Source: Cutibacterium modestum
GTDB lineage: Bacteria > Actinomycetota > Actinomycetes > Propionibacteriales > Propionibacteriaceae
DNA: 64,000 nucleotides
Assembly (NCBI RefSeq): GCF_008326345.1
Contig: NZ_BJEN01000002.1
Coordinates: 620,001 to 684,000, forward strand
Reading direction: 5' to 3'
How positions within the stretch are numbered: position 1 is the first letter of the stretch; the number at the start of each line of letters is the position of its first letter. This document shows, in pieces, positions 36,110-44,139 of the stretch. The translations under genes and the position numbers were made by a program. The notes beneath the pieces are model-generated. The model made no database searches, was not told the origin of the DNA, and saw nothing but the letters and a program-made list of their open reading frames with translations.

Positions 36110-36355
36110 TCACCCTCCTGCAAATGGCGGAAGCACGTCGACCTGGGCGCCATCTGGCACCGTTTGGTCACCTCGGGCTGCAAATCCGTTAACGAATAAG
36201 GTGCACACTCCCAGTACCCGCCCCAAATCGGAATGGAGTTTGCCGAGGTGCTCCAGCACCTGGTCAACGGTGAGGTCAATAGGCAACTCGATCGTCTCCT
36301 CGGTGGTCCCCGTAGCTTCGGCGGTGCCACCGTAGTAATGCACCAGCACCATCAC
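36110..36355 (-). CDS. moaD: Molybdopterin synthase sulfur carrier subunit
   Basis: An 81-residue ubiquitin-fold protein with the C-terminal Gly-Gly (PPFAGG) that becomes a thiocarboxylate and donates sulfur to MoaE-bound cPMP. It overlaps the moaA stop by 4 bases and is followed immediately by moaE. Confidence 0.92.
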   Translation of the reverse strand: MMVLVHYYGGTAEATGTTEETIELPIDLTVDQVLEHLGKLHSDLGRVLGVCTLFVNGFAARGDQTVPDGAQVDVLPPFAGG

Positions 36356-37392
36356 CCTCCTATGGCAGACATGCGTCGTCCGGAGTCGGCAAAACCTTCG
36401 GCATCAACTCCGTGTTGGGCGCTCTTACGCAACATCTCACCCTGCCACACGGCAACGATTTCGTCATCGCTGCCTCCGGAGCGCAGCACAGAACGCAGGT
36501 CGGCCTCGCGGATGGCAAACAGGCAGTTGCGGATCTGTCCATCGGCCGTCAATCGGGTCCGTGAGCAGTGCTCACAGAATGGCCTGGTCACTGAGGCGAT
36601 GATCCCCACTCGTCCGGTACGACCGTCCGCAGAACGCACTCGCCAGCACTGCGCCGGTGTAGAGCCCCGAGGCTTGGTGTCTTCGGTGAGGATGAACCCA
36701 CTATCCTGCACCACACCAAGGATGTCGTCGGCGCTCACGGTGGCGTCGCGCCGCCAGCCGTTCGCCCCAATCGGCATGAACTCGATAAATCGTAACTCGA
36801 GCCCACGATCCAGGCAGAAGTTCAGGAGCTGGGGTACGTCGCTGTGATACGAGTGTATTTGGGGAACGGCATTGATCTTCACCGGCAGTCCTGCGGCCAG
36901 TGCGGTGTCGATCCCAGTAACCACTTGGCTGAGCCGGTTGCGCCGGGAGATCGTGGTGAATCGTTCGGGATCCACGGTGTCCAGGGACACGTTGACCTGG
37001 TCAAGGCCAGCATTAACGAGTCCGGCTACGCGCTTGTCTAAGCCGATGCCGTTGGTCGTCAAGGCCGCGACCGGTGGTTTGTCATCAGCGCATCGGAAGT
37101 CCACCGTGGCGCTCACAAGGTGCTCCAAACTGGGGCGCAGCAATGGTTCTCCGCCGGTGAATCGCACTTTGGTGATGCCGAGCCGCTTGACCCCGATGCC
37201 GATGACACGGATGATCTCGGCGTCGGTGAGCAAGTCACGTCTAGGCAGCCAATCCATGCCCTGTGCCGGCATGCAGTAGGTGCAGCGCAGGTTGCAGCGG
37301 TCCGTTACTGAAACACGCAGGTCGGTGGCGACCCGTCCGAACCGGTCTGGCAGACCGCGGTGGTTTGGGCGAGGGCCGATCATCGTGCTCAT
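36352..37392 (-). CDS. moaA: GTP 3',8-cyclase
   Basis: A 346-residue radical SAM enzyme that starts molybdenum cofactor synthesis. The N-terminal cluster CxxxCxxC is at C33, C37 and C40 (RCNLRCTYC), and the second cluster is in PFCEHCSRTRL with the third Cys in RNCLF. The C-terminal Gly-Gly needed for SAM cleavage is present. The ATG at 37392 is preceded by AGGAGG; ATG 37434 in the same frame is a possible longer start. It is the first gene of the operon. Confidence 0.93.
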   Translation of the reverse strand: MSTMIGPRPNHRGLPDRFGRVATDLRVSVTDRCNLRCTYCMPAQGMDWLPRRDLLTDAEIIRVIGIGVKRLGITKVRFTGGEPLLRPSLEHLVSATVDFRCADDKPPVAALTTNGIGLDKRVAGLVNAGLDQVNVSLDTVDPERFTTISRRNRLSQVVTGIDTALAAGLPVKINAVPQIHSYHSDVPQLLNFCLDRGLELRFIEFMPIGANGWRRDATVSADDILGVVQDSGFILTEDTKPRGSTPAQCWRVRSADGRTGRVGIIASVTRPFCEHCSRTRLTADGQIRNCLFAIREADLRSVLRSGGSDDEIVAVWQGEMLRKSAQHGVDAEGFADSGRRMSAIGG

Positions 37393-37619
37393 AGCCTCAC
37401 CATCCTCCTGCTCTGCCGCTGGTGTAGGCGTCATGGCTGATGCGGCGGTACAACTATGAGTCTGAGGATATACGGCATTACTGCGCAGATGAAGTTGGCT
37501 CGATCCCTTGTCCTGTACGTCGGAGAAATGGGATAGTCTGATTTCTGATATCCGGAGGAAAACGCTCAGTATGTCCGCGGATACGGGTATTTCAAAGTGA
37601 TTACACGGAGTTTTCCACT

Positions 37620-38048
37620 ATGGGCACGAAGAATCCACATTCGCCTTCGCATCGAGTCTCCGACGTCGCGACCTTGCTCGGGGTCTCCGACGACACGGTG
37701 CGCCGTTGGATCGAGTTGGGGCAGGTACATGCTGCGAAGGATGGCAGTGGGCCTCTTCGTGTGGACGGTGCTGATCTCGCTGCGTTCCTCGTCGACCAGT
37801 TGAACGGGCGTCACAACCTTTCCGATGCTTCACAGGTGCAGTCGATACGCAATCACATTCAGGGGATCGTCACGGCCGTTACCTCCGACACGGTAATGAG
37901 CCGGGTCGAACTCGTCACTGGAGGCTTGCGTATCGTCTCACTCATCTCTACCGAAGCCGTGCAGGAGCTGGGTTTGCAGGTCGGCTCGATCGCCGTCGCT
38001 CAGGTCAAGGCGACCAACGTGTCCCTCCAACTCCCCGAAACCAGGTGA
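37620..38048 (+). CDS. HTH-TOBE molybdate-responsive regulator
   Basis: A 142-residue protein with an excisionase/MerR-like helix-turn-helix at the N-terminus (SDVATLLGVSDDTVRRWIELG) and a C-terminal TOBE/Mop domain (NHIQGIVTAVTSDTVMSRVEL, VGSIAVAQVKATNVSLQ) that in ModE and Mop proteins binds molybdate. It is the first gene before modA and modBC, so it probably senses molybdate and controls uptake. An imperfect palindrome at 37569-37584 lies upstream. Confidence 0.85.
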   Translation: MGTKNPHSPSHRVSDVATLLGVSDDTVRRWIELGQVHAAKDGSGPLRVDGADLAAFLVDQLNGRHNLSDASQVQSIRNHIQGIVTAVTSDTVMSRVELVTGGLRIVSLISTEAVQELGLQVGSIAVAQVKATNVSLQLPETR

Positions 38049-38053
38049 GCAAC

Positions 38054-38821
38054 ATGAGGAGAGTTCTGCAGGCTGCCTTGGGGTGCATCGTCGCAGCTGC
38101 GGTCTCGGGGTGCGGCGGTGGATCGCCGTCGTCCGCACCCGCTGCTGACACGACGAGGTTGACGGTCCTTGCCGCAGCATCTCTCACCCCGTCGTACGAG
38201 CAGATCGGTAAGCAGTTTGAGAAGAATCACTCGGGCGTCGACGTACAGTTCACTTTCGAGGGGTCCCAAGACCTCGTCGCTCAGATGGCCCAGGGAGCTC
38301 CGGCTGACGTGTTGGCCACCGCTGATCGGACAAGCATGGACGCCGCTGTCAAGGAGAACCTCGTGGAAGCTCCACGCGAGTTTGCCCGCAACGTCCTCGC
38401 CCTCATCACTCCAGCAGGCAACCCGGCCAAGGTGACTGGACTGAACTCCTCGCTAGATGGCGCCAAGCTCGTCATTTGCGCCCCGGAAGTGCCCTGTGGC
38501 AACGCGACGAGGAAACTCACCAGCAGACTAGGTGTCACCCTGAAGCCGATGAGTGAGGAACAGAAGGTGACCGACGTTCGGGGCAAGGTGGAGTCTGGGG
38601 AAGCCGATGCAGGGATCGTCTACCGCACAGACGCCATCACTGCTGGCAGCAAGGTGCATGTGGTGCCGATCGACCGAGCCGGCGAGGTCGTCAACGACTA
38701 TCCGATCGCTGTCGCTGCGGGTGCGGTCCACCATGACCTGGCCAAGGACTTCGTCGAATACGTCATGTCGGGTGAGGCTCAAAGGGTTCTCGCCGGTAAC
38801 GGTTTCCTCAGGCCACGATGA
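38054..38821 (+). CDS. modA: Molybdate ABC transporter substrate-binding lipoprotein
   Basis: A 255-residue ModA. A lipoprotein signal ends in SGCGGG, so the Cys is the likely lipidation site. The mature domain carries LTVLAAASLTPSYEQI, TFEGSQDLVAQM, ATADRTSM and DAGIVYRTDA, which form the oxyanion pocket of the family. The ATG at 38054 with AGGTGA upstream is chosen; a GTG at 38045 is in frame. It overlaps modBC by 4 bases. Confidence 0.93.
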   Translation: MRRVLQAALGCIVAAAVSGCGGGSPSSAPAADTTRLTVLAAASLTPSYEQIGKQFEKNHSGVDVQFTFEGSQDLVAQMAQGAPADVLATADRTSMDAAVKENLVEAPREFARNVLALITPAGNPAKVTGLNSSLDGAKLVICAPEVPCGNATRKLTSRLGVTLKPMSEEQKVTDVRGKVESGEADAGIVYRTDAITAGSKVHVVPIDRAGEVVNDYPIAVAAGAVHHDLAKDFVEYVMSGEAQRVLAGNGFLRPR

Positions 38822-40572
38822 ACAATCTCGGGGTTGATTCCCAACGGCGCTCACTCGCCCCAGTCCCGTTGCCGGTGTGGATCGTTATCCCCGCCATAGT
38901 GGGGATCTGGGCGCTCGTTTTGCCTCTGGTGGGAATGGGCAACGAGGTGCCCTGGGCTCGAATCCCCTCAATCATGGCCACTTCGGCGGCTCAGGAAGCC
39001 CTGTGGCTGAGCGTGCGCACCTGCGTGATGGCCACGGTCATCGACGTGATCCTTGGCGTGCCAATCGCGCTGCTTCTGGCCCGCGACTGGACAGGTGTGG
39101 CAGTGGTGCGAGTACTCGTGCTGCTGCCCCTATCGCTGCCGCCGGTGGTAGCTGGTCTGGCCCTGCTGGCGACGTTCGGTAGACGCGGCATGGTTGGGGC
39201 GTCGCTGCACGCAGCAGGTATCACCATTGCGTTCTCCACGGCGGCTGTCATCCTGGCACAGGTATATGTCTCGCTGCCGTTTTTCATCACGACGCTCGAG
39301 TCCTCGCTCCGGGCTCGGTCACGGCAGTTGGAGCAGACGGCAGCGGCCTTGGGGGCAGGGCCGTGGCGGGTACTCACGACCATCACGCTGCCCACTGTGT
39401 TTCCCGCTCTGGGACGGGGAACAGCGCTGGCTGCGGCACGGTGTCTGGGAGAATTCGGGGCGACGATCACCTTTGCGGGGTCGCTGCAAGGCGTCACCCG
39501 GACAATGCCGCTGCAGGTGTACCTGGCCCGTGAAACCGATTCGGGCACCGCCATGGCATTAGGGCTCGTCCTGGTAGTGGTGGGGGCCATTGTCGTGGGA
39601 TTCACCCAGTCGCGGCTGAGTCAGTGCCCACGACGACGAGACAAGTCAGTGTTCGTGGGGCTAAACCCGCCTGCGCAACAGCCCTCCCGACAGTCGCCGG
39701 TTGAGGCCTGCCTGGGTGCCGCTTCCACGACCGGCTTGCGCCCCCTGACTGTCGACGTTTGCGGGGATCGGGTCTGGGGCGCGACGGCTGATCATGAACC
39801 GGCCGGTTCTGCCGCGGCTGCAGTCCACGTCGACGGACAGGTAGCCATTCGGTCATGGCAGGTGAGGCTGGATGTTAAGTCCGGTGAGGTCGTTGCCGTC
39901 ATGGGACCCAATGGAGCCGGTAAGTCCACCTTTGCTGGCGTCGTGACCGGGCTGCTCGCCCTAGACCGCGGCCAGGTAGACATCGGGGGGCGGGTCGTCG
40001 ACGCCGGGGACGGTAACATCGTACGTCCAGAACGTCGTGGGGTCTGCCTGCTTACCCAGGATGCGTGCATCTTCGGGCACATGTCAGTACTCGACAATGT
40101 CGCCTATGGTCCACGTTGCCACGGGCTGAGCCGTAGGCAGGCACGGAAGGTGGCTCGCATCCAACTTGCCGCGGTGGGATGTTCACACCTTGCCGGGCGG
40201 CGCGGTGCACAGCTCTCGGGTGGTCAAGCGGCACTGGTTAGCCTGGCTCGGGCGCTTGCCGTCGACCCGGACGTCCTGGTCTTCGACGAGCCCACCGCAG
40301 CACTTGACGTTGATGCCAAGACACTGGTGCGGGACCTGCTGAGGTCTCGGTTGGATCAGACCGGCACGACGGCCCTGATCATCACCCACGACGTCGCCGA
40401 CACGATGGCATTGGCTGAGCGGTTGGTGGTTCTGGAACACGGCCGGGTCGTGGAGGATGGCGGCGTGTCTCAACTGCTGAGGGAGCCGTGCATGGCATTC
40501 ACGGCTCAACTTGCCGCGCTGGCGCGGTTCGAGACCAGGACCAACTCGCAGGTTCCCGAGTCCTCATCGTGA
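38818..40572 (+). CDS. Fused molybdate ABC transporter permease-ATPase (ModB-ModC)
   Basis: A 584-residue fusion. Residues 20-265 are a ModB permease with about five or six helices and the EAA-type coupling loop (172-192). After a Pro/Ser/Gln-rich linker of about 70 residues, residues 335-560 are a ModC ATPase: Walker A GPNGAGKS (363-370), LSGGQ (466-470), Walker B VLVFDE and a switch His in IITHDVAD. The C-terminal Mop/TOBE domain usual in ModC is missing. Its 3' end overlaps the convergent nar regulator gene by 67 bases. Confidence 0.92.
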   Translation: MNNLGVDSQRRSLAPVPLPVWIVIPAIVGIWALVLPLVGMGNEVPWARIPSIMATSAAQEALWLSVRTCVMATVIDVILGVPIALLLARDWTGVAVVRVLVLLPLSLPPVVAGLALLATFGRRGMVGASLHAAGITIAFSTAAVILAQVYVSLPFFITTLESSLRARSRQLEQTAAALGAGPWRVLTTITLPTVFPALGRGTALAAARCLGEFGATITFAGSLQGVTRTMPLQVYLARETDSGTAMALGLVLVVVGAIVVGFTQSRLSQCPRRRDKSVFVGLNPPAQQPSRQSPVEACLGAASTTGLRPLTVDVCGDRVWGATADHEPAGSAAAAVHVDGQVAIRSWQVRLDVKSGEVVAVMGPNGAGKSTFAGVVTGLLALDRGQVDIGGRVVDAGDGNIVRPERRGVCLLTQDACIFGHMSVLDNVAYGPRCHGLSRRQARKVARIQLAAVGCSHLAGRRGAQLSGGQAALVSLARALAVDPDVLVFDEPTAALDVDAKTLVRDLLRSRLDQTGTTALIITHDVADTMALAERLVVLEHGRVVEDGGVSQLLREPCMAFTAQLAALARFETRTNSQVPESSS

Positions 40573-41228
40573 CGCAGTGTGGCATGTACGCAGTTACCAC
40601 CAGTACGCTCGATCACCCGGTACAGCATGCTGCGCTGGATCGCCATGGCCACTGGATCGGTGTCATTGGGGTCGGTGAACGGGCAGGCACGCAGTACCAA
40701 AGCGGTGGGATTCGTCGGGTGTGACTCGGCGCAGAAGCCGAACGCTGTGAGGAATACTCGGATCTTCGTCATGTGCTCGGCCAGACTGAACTGGTCAGTC
40801 ACGGGGCGTCCCAAGTGGTCTGGCACCTTGGCCATGGCCAAGGCCTCATCACCCAGGTACTGCCCCAGACTTGTGGCAGCGGCGACGGGATCGTCGCTGC
40901 TGTCGCGGATCCAGCGGGTCGTCGAGCGAAAAAGATGGCGCAGGAGATCGGTCGGCGAGTTCGGCCCGGACAGAGTGCGGCTCGTATATCCCCAGGATGG
41001 ACGTCCACGGCCCGACACCGGCATCCGCTCGCGTTCCACCAGCCCCACGGACACCAGCACGTTGAGGGGTTCCCGAACGGTGTTGACGTGCAGCCCGCAC
41101 TCCTGGGCCAGATCAGCAATTGTTACCGGTCCCGCATGAAGCGACACCGCCCTGAGGACTGCCTGCTGGGCAGGGGTGAGCGATGCGATGGTGGTGAGGA
41201 TCGCGTCAATGCCTCGCTCGCTCACCAC
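40506..41228 (-). CDS. HTH regulator with C-terminal cysteines, nar operon
   Basis: A 240-residue protein with a winged-helix N-terminus (TIADLAQECGLHVNTVREPL, residues 35-66) and a C-terminal domain containing C166, C182, C213 and C227, spaced in a way that recalls SufR-type iron-sulfur regulators (ACPF then a later Cys). It follows narI by 1 base, so it is in the nar transcript. I infer it senses oxygen, iron or nitrogen oxides and controls nitrate respiration; the cofactor is not proven. Confidence 0.75.
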   Translation of the reverse strand: MVSERGIDAILTTIASLTPAQQAVLRAVSLHAGPVTIADLAQECGLHVNTVREPLNVLVSVGLVERERMPVSGRGRPSWGYTSRTLSGPNSPTDLLRHLFRSTTRWIRDSSDDPVAAATSLGQYLGDEALAMAKVPDHLGRPVTDQFSLAEHMTKIRVFLTAFGFCAESHPTNPTALVLRACPFTDPNDTDPVAMAIQRSMLYRVIERTGGNCVHATLRHDEDSGTCELVLVSNRASAAS

Positions 41229-41229
41229 A

Positions 41230-41946
41230 TCACCATTCGTAGCGTTGTGACGAAGGTTCCAGATGCTGGTTCCTCGACCGGTACACGACGTATGGTCTTG
41301 TCGGATAACTCACTGGTGCAGAGATGGCATGCACAAGTCGGGTGAATGGCCATACGCTAAGTAGGATCAACCCGGCCAGTACGTGCATCTTGTAATCCAG
41401 CGGCACCGCGGCCATCAACGCAGGCCGAGGTTGGAACAGGGCGATGGAGCGGAACCATGGGCTGATGGTATTCCGGTAGTCGTAACCACCGACAATCATT
41501 TGCTGATGTACGGTAGCCCAGCAGCCAAGTGCGACTGCAAGGGTGAGCAACACATAGGTGACGATGTCCATCCTGGTCGTCGTGAGGCGCACTGACTTCA
41601 TGACGAATCTGCGGTACAGCAGCCCGAAAAGCCCGATGAGGGCCGCCAGCCCAGCCGCACCCCCCAGGACAGTTGCCATGACGTGATAGGCATCCTCGGT
41701 GATCCCGATGGCGCAGATCCACGGCGCTGGAAAAACAAGCCCCAGCACGTGTCCCAGGAAGACGAAGAGGATCCCGAAGTGGAACAGTGGCGATGACCAG
41801 CGCAGGATGGCTGGCTCGTTCCACTGGCTTGATCGGCTCGTCCAACCGAACTGATCCGTGCGGTACCGCCAGATCATCCCTCCGATGAAGAGGACGATCG
41901 ACAGGTAGGGCAGTACCAGCCACACCAGCAAGGATTTCGTGTTCAT
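41230..41946 (-). CDS. narI: Respiratory nitrate reductase gamma subunit
   Basis: A 238-residue five-helix cytochrome b. It oxidises quinol at the membrane and passes electrons to NarH through two b hemes. The opening LLVWLVLPYLSIVLFIGGMIWRYR, SSPLFHFGILFVFLGHVLGL (heme-ligand His) and the late FTRLVHAISAPVSYPTRPYVVYRSR are typical. It overlaps narJ by 4 bases. Confidence 0.95.
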   Translation of the reverse strand: MNTKSLLVWLVLPYLSIVLFIGGMIWRYRTDQFGWTSRSSQWNEPAILRWSSPLFHFGILFVFLGHVLGLVFPAPWICAIGITEDAYHVMATVLGGAAGLAALIGLFGLLYRRFVMKSVRLTTTRMDIVTYVLLTLAVALGCWATVHQQMIVGGYDYRNTISPWFRSIALFQPRPALMAAVPLDYKMHVLAGLILLSVWPFTRLVHAISAPVSYPTRPYVVYRSRNQHLEPSSQRYEW

Positions 41947-42614
41947 GACTGCCTCCTAGGGGTTGATACGGAATCCATGGCGGCGAGACCCACCATCTCA
42001 ACAGGCGGCCCCTGGCTGATGAGTTTCTGGTAACGGCCGAGGGTCCTCTCGTCCAGGGGCGACAAGACGAGGCACAAACCCTCCAGAAGGTGCGCATAGG
42101 GGCTGGACGCCGCGACCAATGCTGATCTGATGATCTCTAGGGCCTCCCGGTTGGCACGTAACAACGTGTCACCCTCTGTGGCGCGTGCCGAGAACTCCAA
42201 CACCACGGGTAGGTAGTCGGGCAACTCGTTGGCATGGTTCATCTCGAACCCGGCATTGCGCATGACGTCCCGGAACCCCAGGATCGCAGCCCCCCGTTCG
42301 CGGGTGTCCCCGGCCGAGTAATAGCTGAGGTACAGCGCACAACGGCGACGCTGGTCGAAGGTCTCCACGTAGTGTTCCTGCAGGGCGCGCAGCCCCCAGC
42401 TCTCAGCCACATCACAGAAGGCGATGATCTCATCGGCCACAGCGGCAGGCATGAGGATACGATCGTGGCGCACTGCCGCAATGCTGTGGGTGAGTTGCCC
42501 GTCCGGGTAGTCCAGCAACAGACTCATCGCCATGTGGACTACGCGGCGCTGGGCAGGGGAAGCATCCACGTGAGTCGACACTGGCATGCGCGGTGCGCCC
42601 AAAAAGACGTCCAC
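41943..42614 (-). CDS. narJ: Nitrate reductase assembly chaperone
   Basis: A 223-residue NarJ chaperone, helical throughout, containing MSLLLDYPD, LQEHYVETFDQRRRCALYLSYYSAGDTRERG and PDYLPVVLEF. It binds NarG and allows cofactor insertion and membrane attachment; it is not part of the mature enzyme. The GTG start at 42614 lies one base after the narH stop; an ATG at residue 10 is possible. Confidence 0.93.
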   Translation of the reverse strand: MDVFLGAPRMPVSTHVDASPAQRRVVHMAMSLLLDYPDGQLTHSIAAVRHDRILMPAAVADEIIAFCDVAESWGLRALQEHYVETFDQRRRCALYLSYYSAGDTRERGAAILGFRDVMRNAGFEMNHANELPDYLPVVLEFSARATEGDTLLRANREALEIIRSALVAASSPYAHLLEGLCLVLSPLDERTLGRYQKLISQGPPVEMVGLAAMDSVSTPRRQS

Positions 42615-42615
42615 C

Positions 42616-44139
42616 TCAGATCACCTCCAACGGCAGTATGCGTGTGCCCTCCGGGGCACTGGCCGGGGAGAAGATGCTGTGGAAGGCCTCGAGGCTCCCG
42701 CCCACCGGACAGCGGTCCAATCCTGTGATTCCGTCGGGTAGATCGGTGCGGGTTGTAGGGATGACGTAACGGTCGTCATATTTGGCGATGGCCAGCAGCT
42801 GGTACATGCTTCGCATGTCTTCACTGGTCATGTTCACTGCCTTGGGAATCGCCTCGTCGGTGTCATTCTCCAGGAAGATGTCTCGCATGTAGGAGCGCAT
42901 TGCGGCCAGACGACGAAGTGAGAACTCCACTGGAGCCGTGGCTCCGGCAGTGAACAGCCCGGCGAGATACTCGAGCGGAATACGCATCTGGGAGATCGCT
43001 GCTAACAGCACTCTATGGTCCTCCCCATCGTTGCCCGAGGCGCTGACGGCGTCGACGACTGGTGACAGGGGTGGTACGTACCAGACCATCGGCAGCGTTC
43101 GGTACTCAGGGTGCAGGGGCAGGGCAATCTGATAGCGGCTGATGAGCTGCCATACCGGTGAAGCTTGGGCTGCCTCGATCCAAGAGTGTGGGATGCCTTC
43201 GGCCTTGGCTCGTGTGATGACCTCGGGATCGTTGGGGTCGAGAAGGACTTCTCTCTGGGCAGCGCACAGGGTGCGTGGATCCGGCTGGGATGCGGCCCAG
43301 GTGACCTTGTCCGCATCGTAGAGAAGCACTCCCAGGTAGCGAAGTCGTCCAACACAGGTTTCCGAACATACTGTTGGCTGCCCGGTTTCTAGACGTGGGT
43401 AGCACAGTGTGCATTTCTCGGCTTTGCCGCTGCGGTGGTTGAAAAACACCTTCTTGTACGGACATCCGGACACGCACATGCGCCAGCCGCGGCAATGATC
43501 CTGATCGACGAGGACGATTCCATCCTCGGTGCGCTTGTAGATCGCCCCGGATGGGCAAGCGGAAACGCACGTCGGGTTGAGGCAATGTTCGCAGATGCGT
43601 GGAAGGTAAAACATGAATGAATCCTCGATGGACTTGCGCACCGTGAGGTTCATCTGGTGTAGCACCGGGTCCTGGTCGAGGGTTTCCATGGAACCACCAA
43701 GATCGTCATCCCAGTTAGGGCCCCAGTCGATGGTGTCTCTGTGCTCACCCGTGAGGGCTGATGTCGCCCGGGCAGTGGGGATGTGCGTCGTCGATGGGGA
43801 CGACAGTAGTTGGTCGTATTCGTAGGTCCACGGCTCGTAGTAGTCCTTGTTTCCGGGCAGGTTCGGATTGGCGAAAATCTTGCCCAAGGTGGCCAGGCGC
43901 CCTCCTTGGCGGGGGACCAGTTTTCCGGAACGGGTGCGCTTCCATCCTCCCCTCCATCGTTTTTGGTCCTCCCAACCGCGCGGGTAGCCGACGCCAGGCC
44001 GGGTTTCGACATTGTTGAACCACATGTACTCCGTGCCTTCACGGTTGGTCCAGGCCTGCTTGCATGTCACCGAGCAGGTGTGGCAGCCGATGCACTTGTC
44101 GAGGTTCATCACCATTGCGATCTGAGCCATGACTTTCAT
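42616..44139 (-). CDS. narH: Respiratory nitrate reductase beta subunit
   Basis: A 507-residue iron-sulfur subunit. The first cysteine cluster is in LDKCIGCHTCSVTCKQAW; others are in PRICEHCLNPTCVSACPSGAIYKR, CRGWRMCVSGCPYKKVFFN and KCTLCYPRLETGQPTVCSETC, carrying three [4Fe-4S] and one [3Fe-4S] cluster (one Trp replaces a Cys as in NarH). It links NarI hemes to the NarG molybdenum centre. The ATG overlaps the narG stop; AGGAGG lies 10 bases upstream. Confidence 0.96.
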   Translation of the reverse strand: MKVMAQIAMVMNLDKCIGCHTCSVTCKQAWTNREGTEYMWFNNVETRPGVGYPRGWEDQKRWRGGWKRTRSGKLVPRQGGRLATLGKIFANPNLPGNKDYYEPWTYEYDQLLSSPSTTHIPTARATSALTGEHRDTIDWGPNWDDDLGGSMETLDQDPVLHQMNLTVRKSIEDSFMFYLPRICEHCLNPTCVSACPSGAIYKRTEDGIVLVDQDHCRGWRMCVSGCPYKKVFFNHRSGKAEKCTLCYPRLETGQPTVCSETCVGRLRYLGVLLYDADKVTWAASQPDPRTLCAAQREVLLDPNDPEVITRAKAEGIPHSWIEAAQASPVWQLISRYQIALPLHPEYRTLPMVWYVPPLSPVVDAVSASGNDGEDHRVLLAAISQMRIPLEYLAGLFTAGATAPVEFSLRRLAAMRSYMRDIFLENDTDEAIPKAVNMTSEDMRSMYQLLAIAKYDDRYVIPTTRTDLPDGITGLDRCPVGGSLEAFHSIFSPASAPEGTRILPLEVI

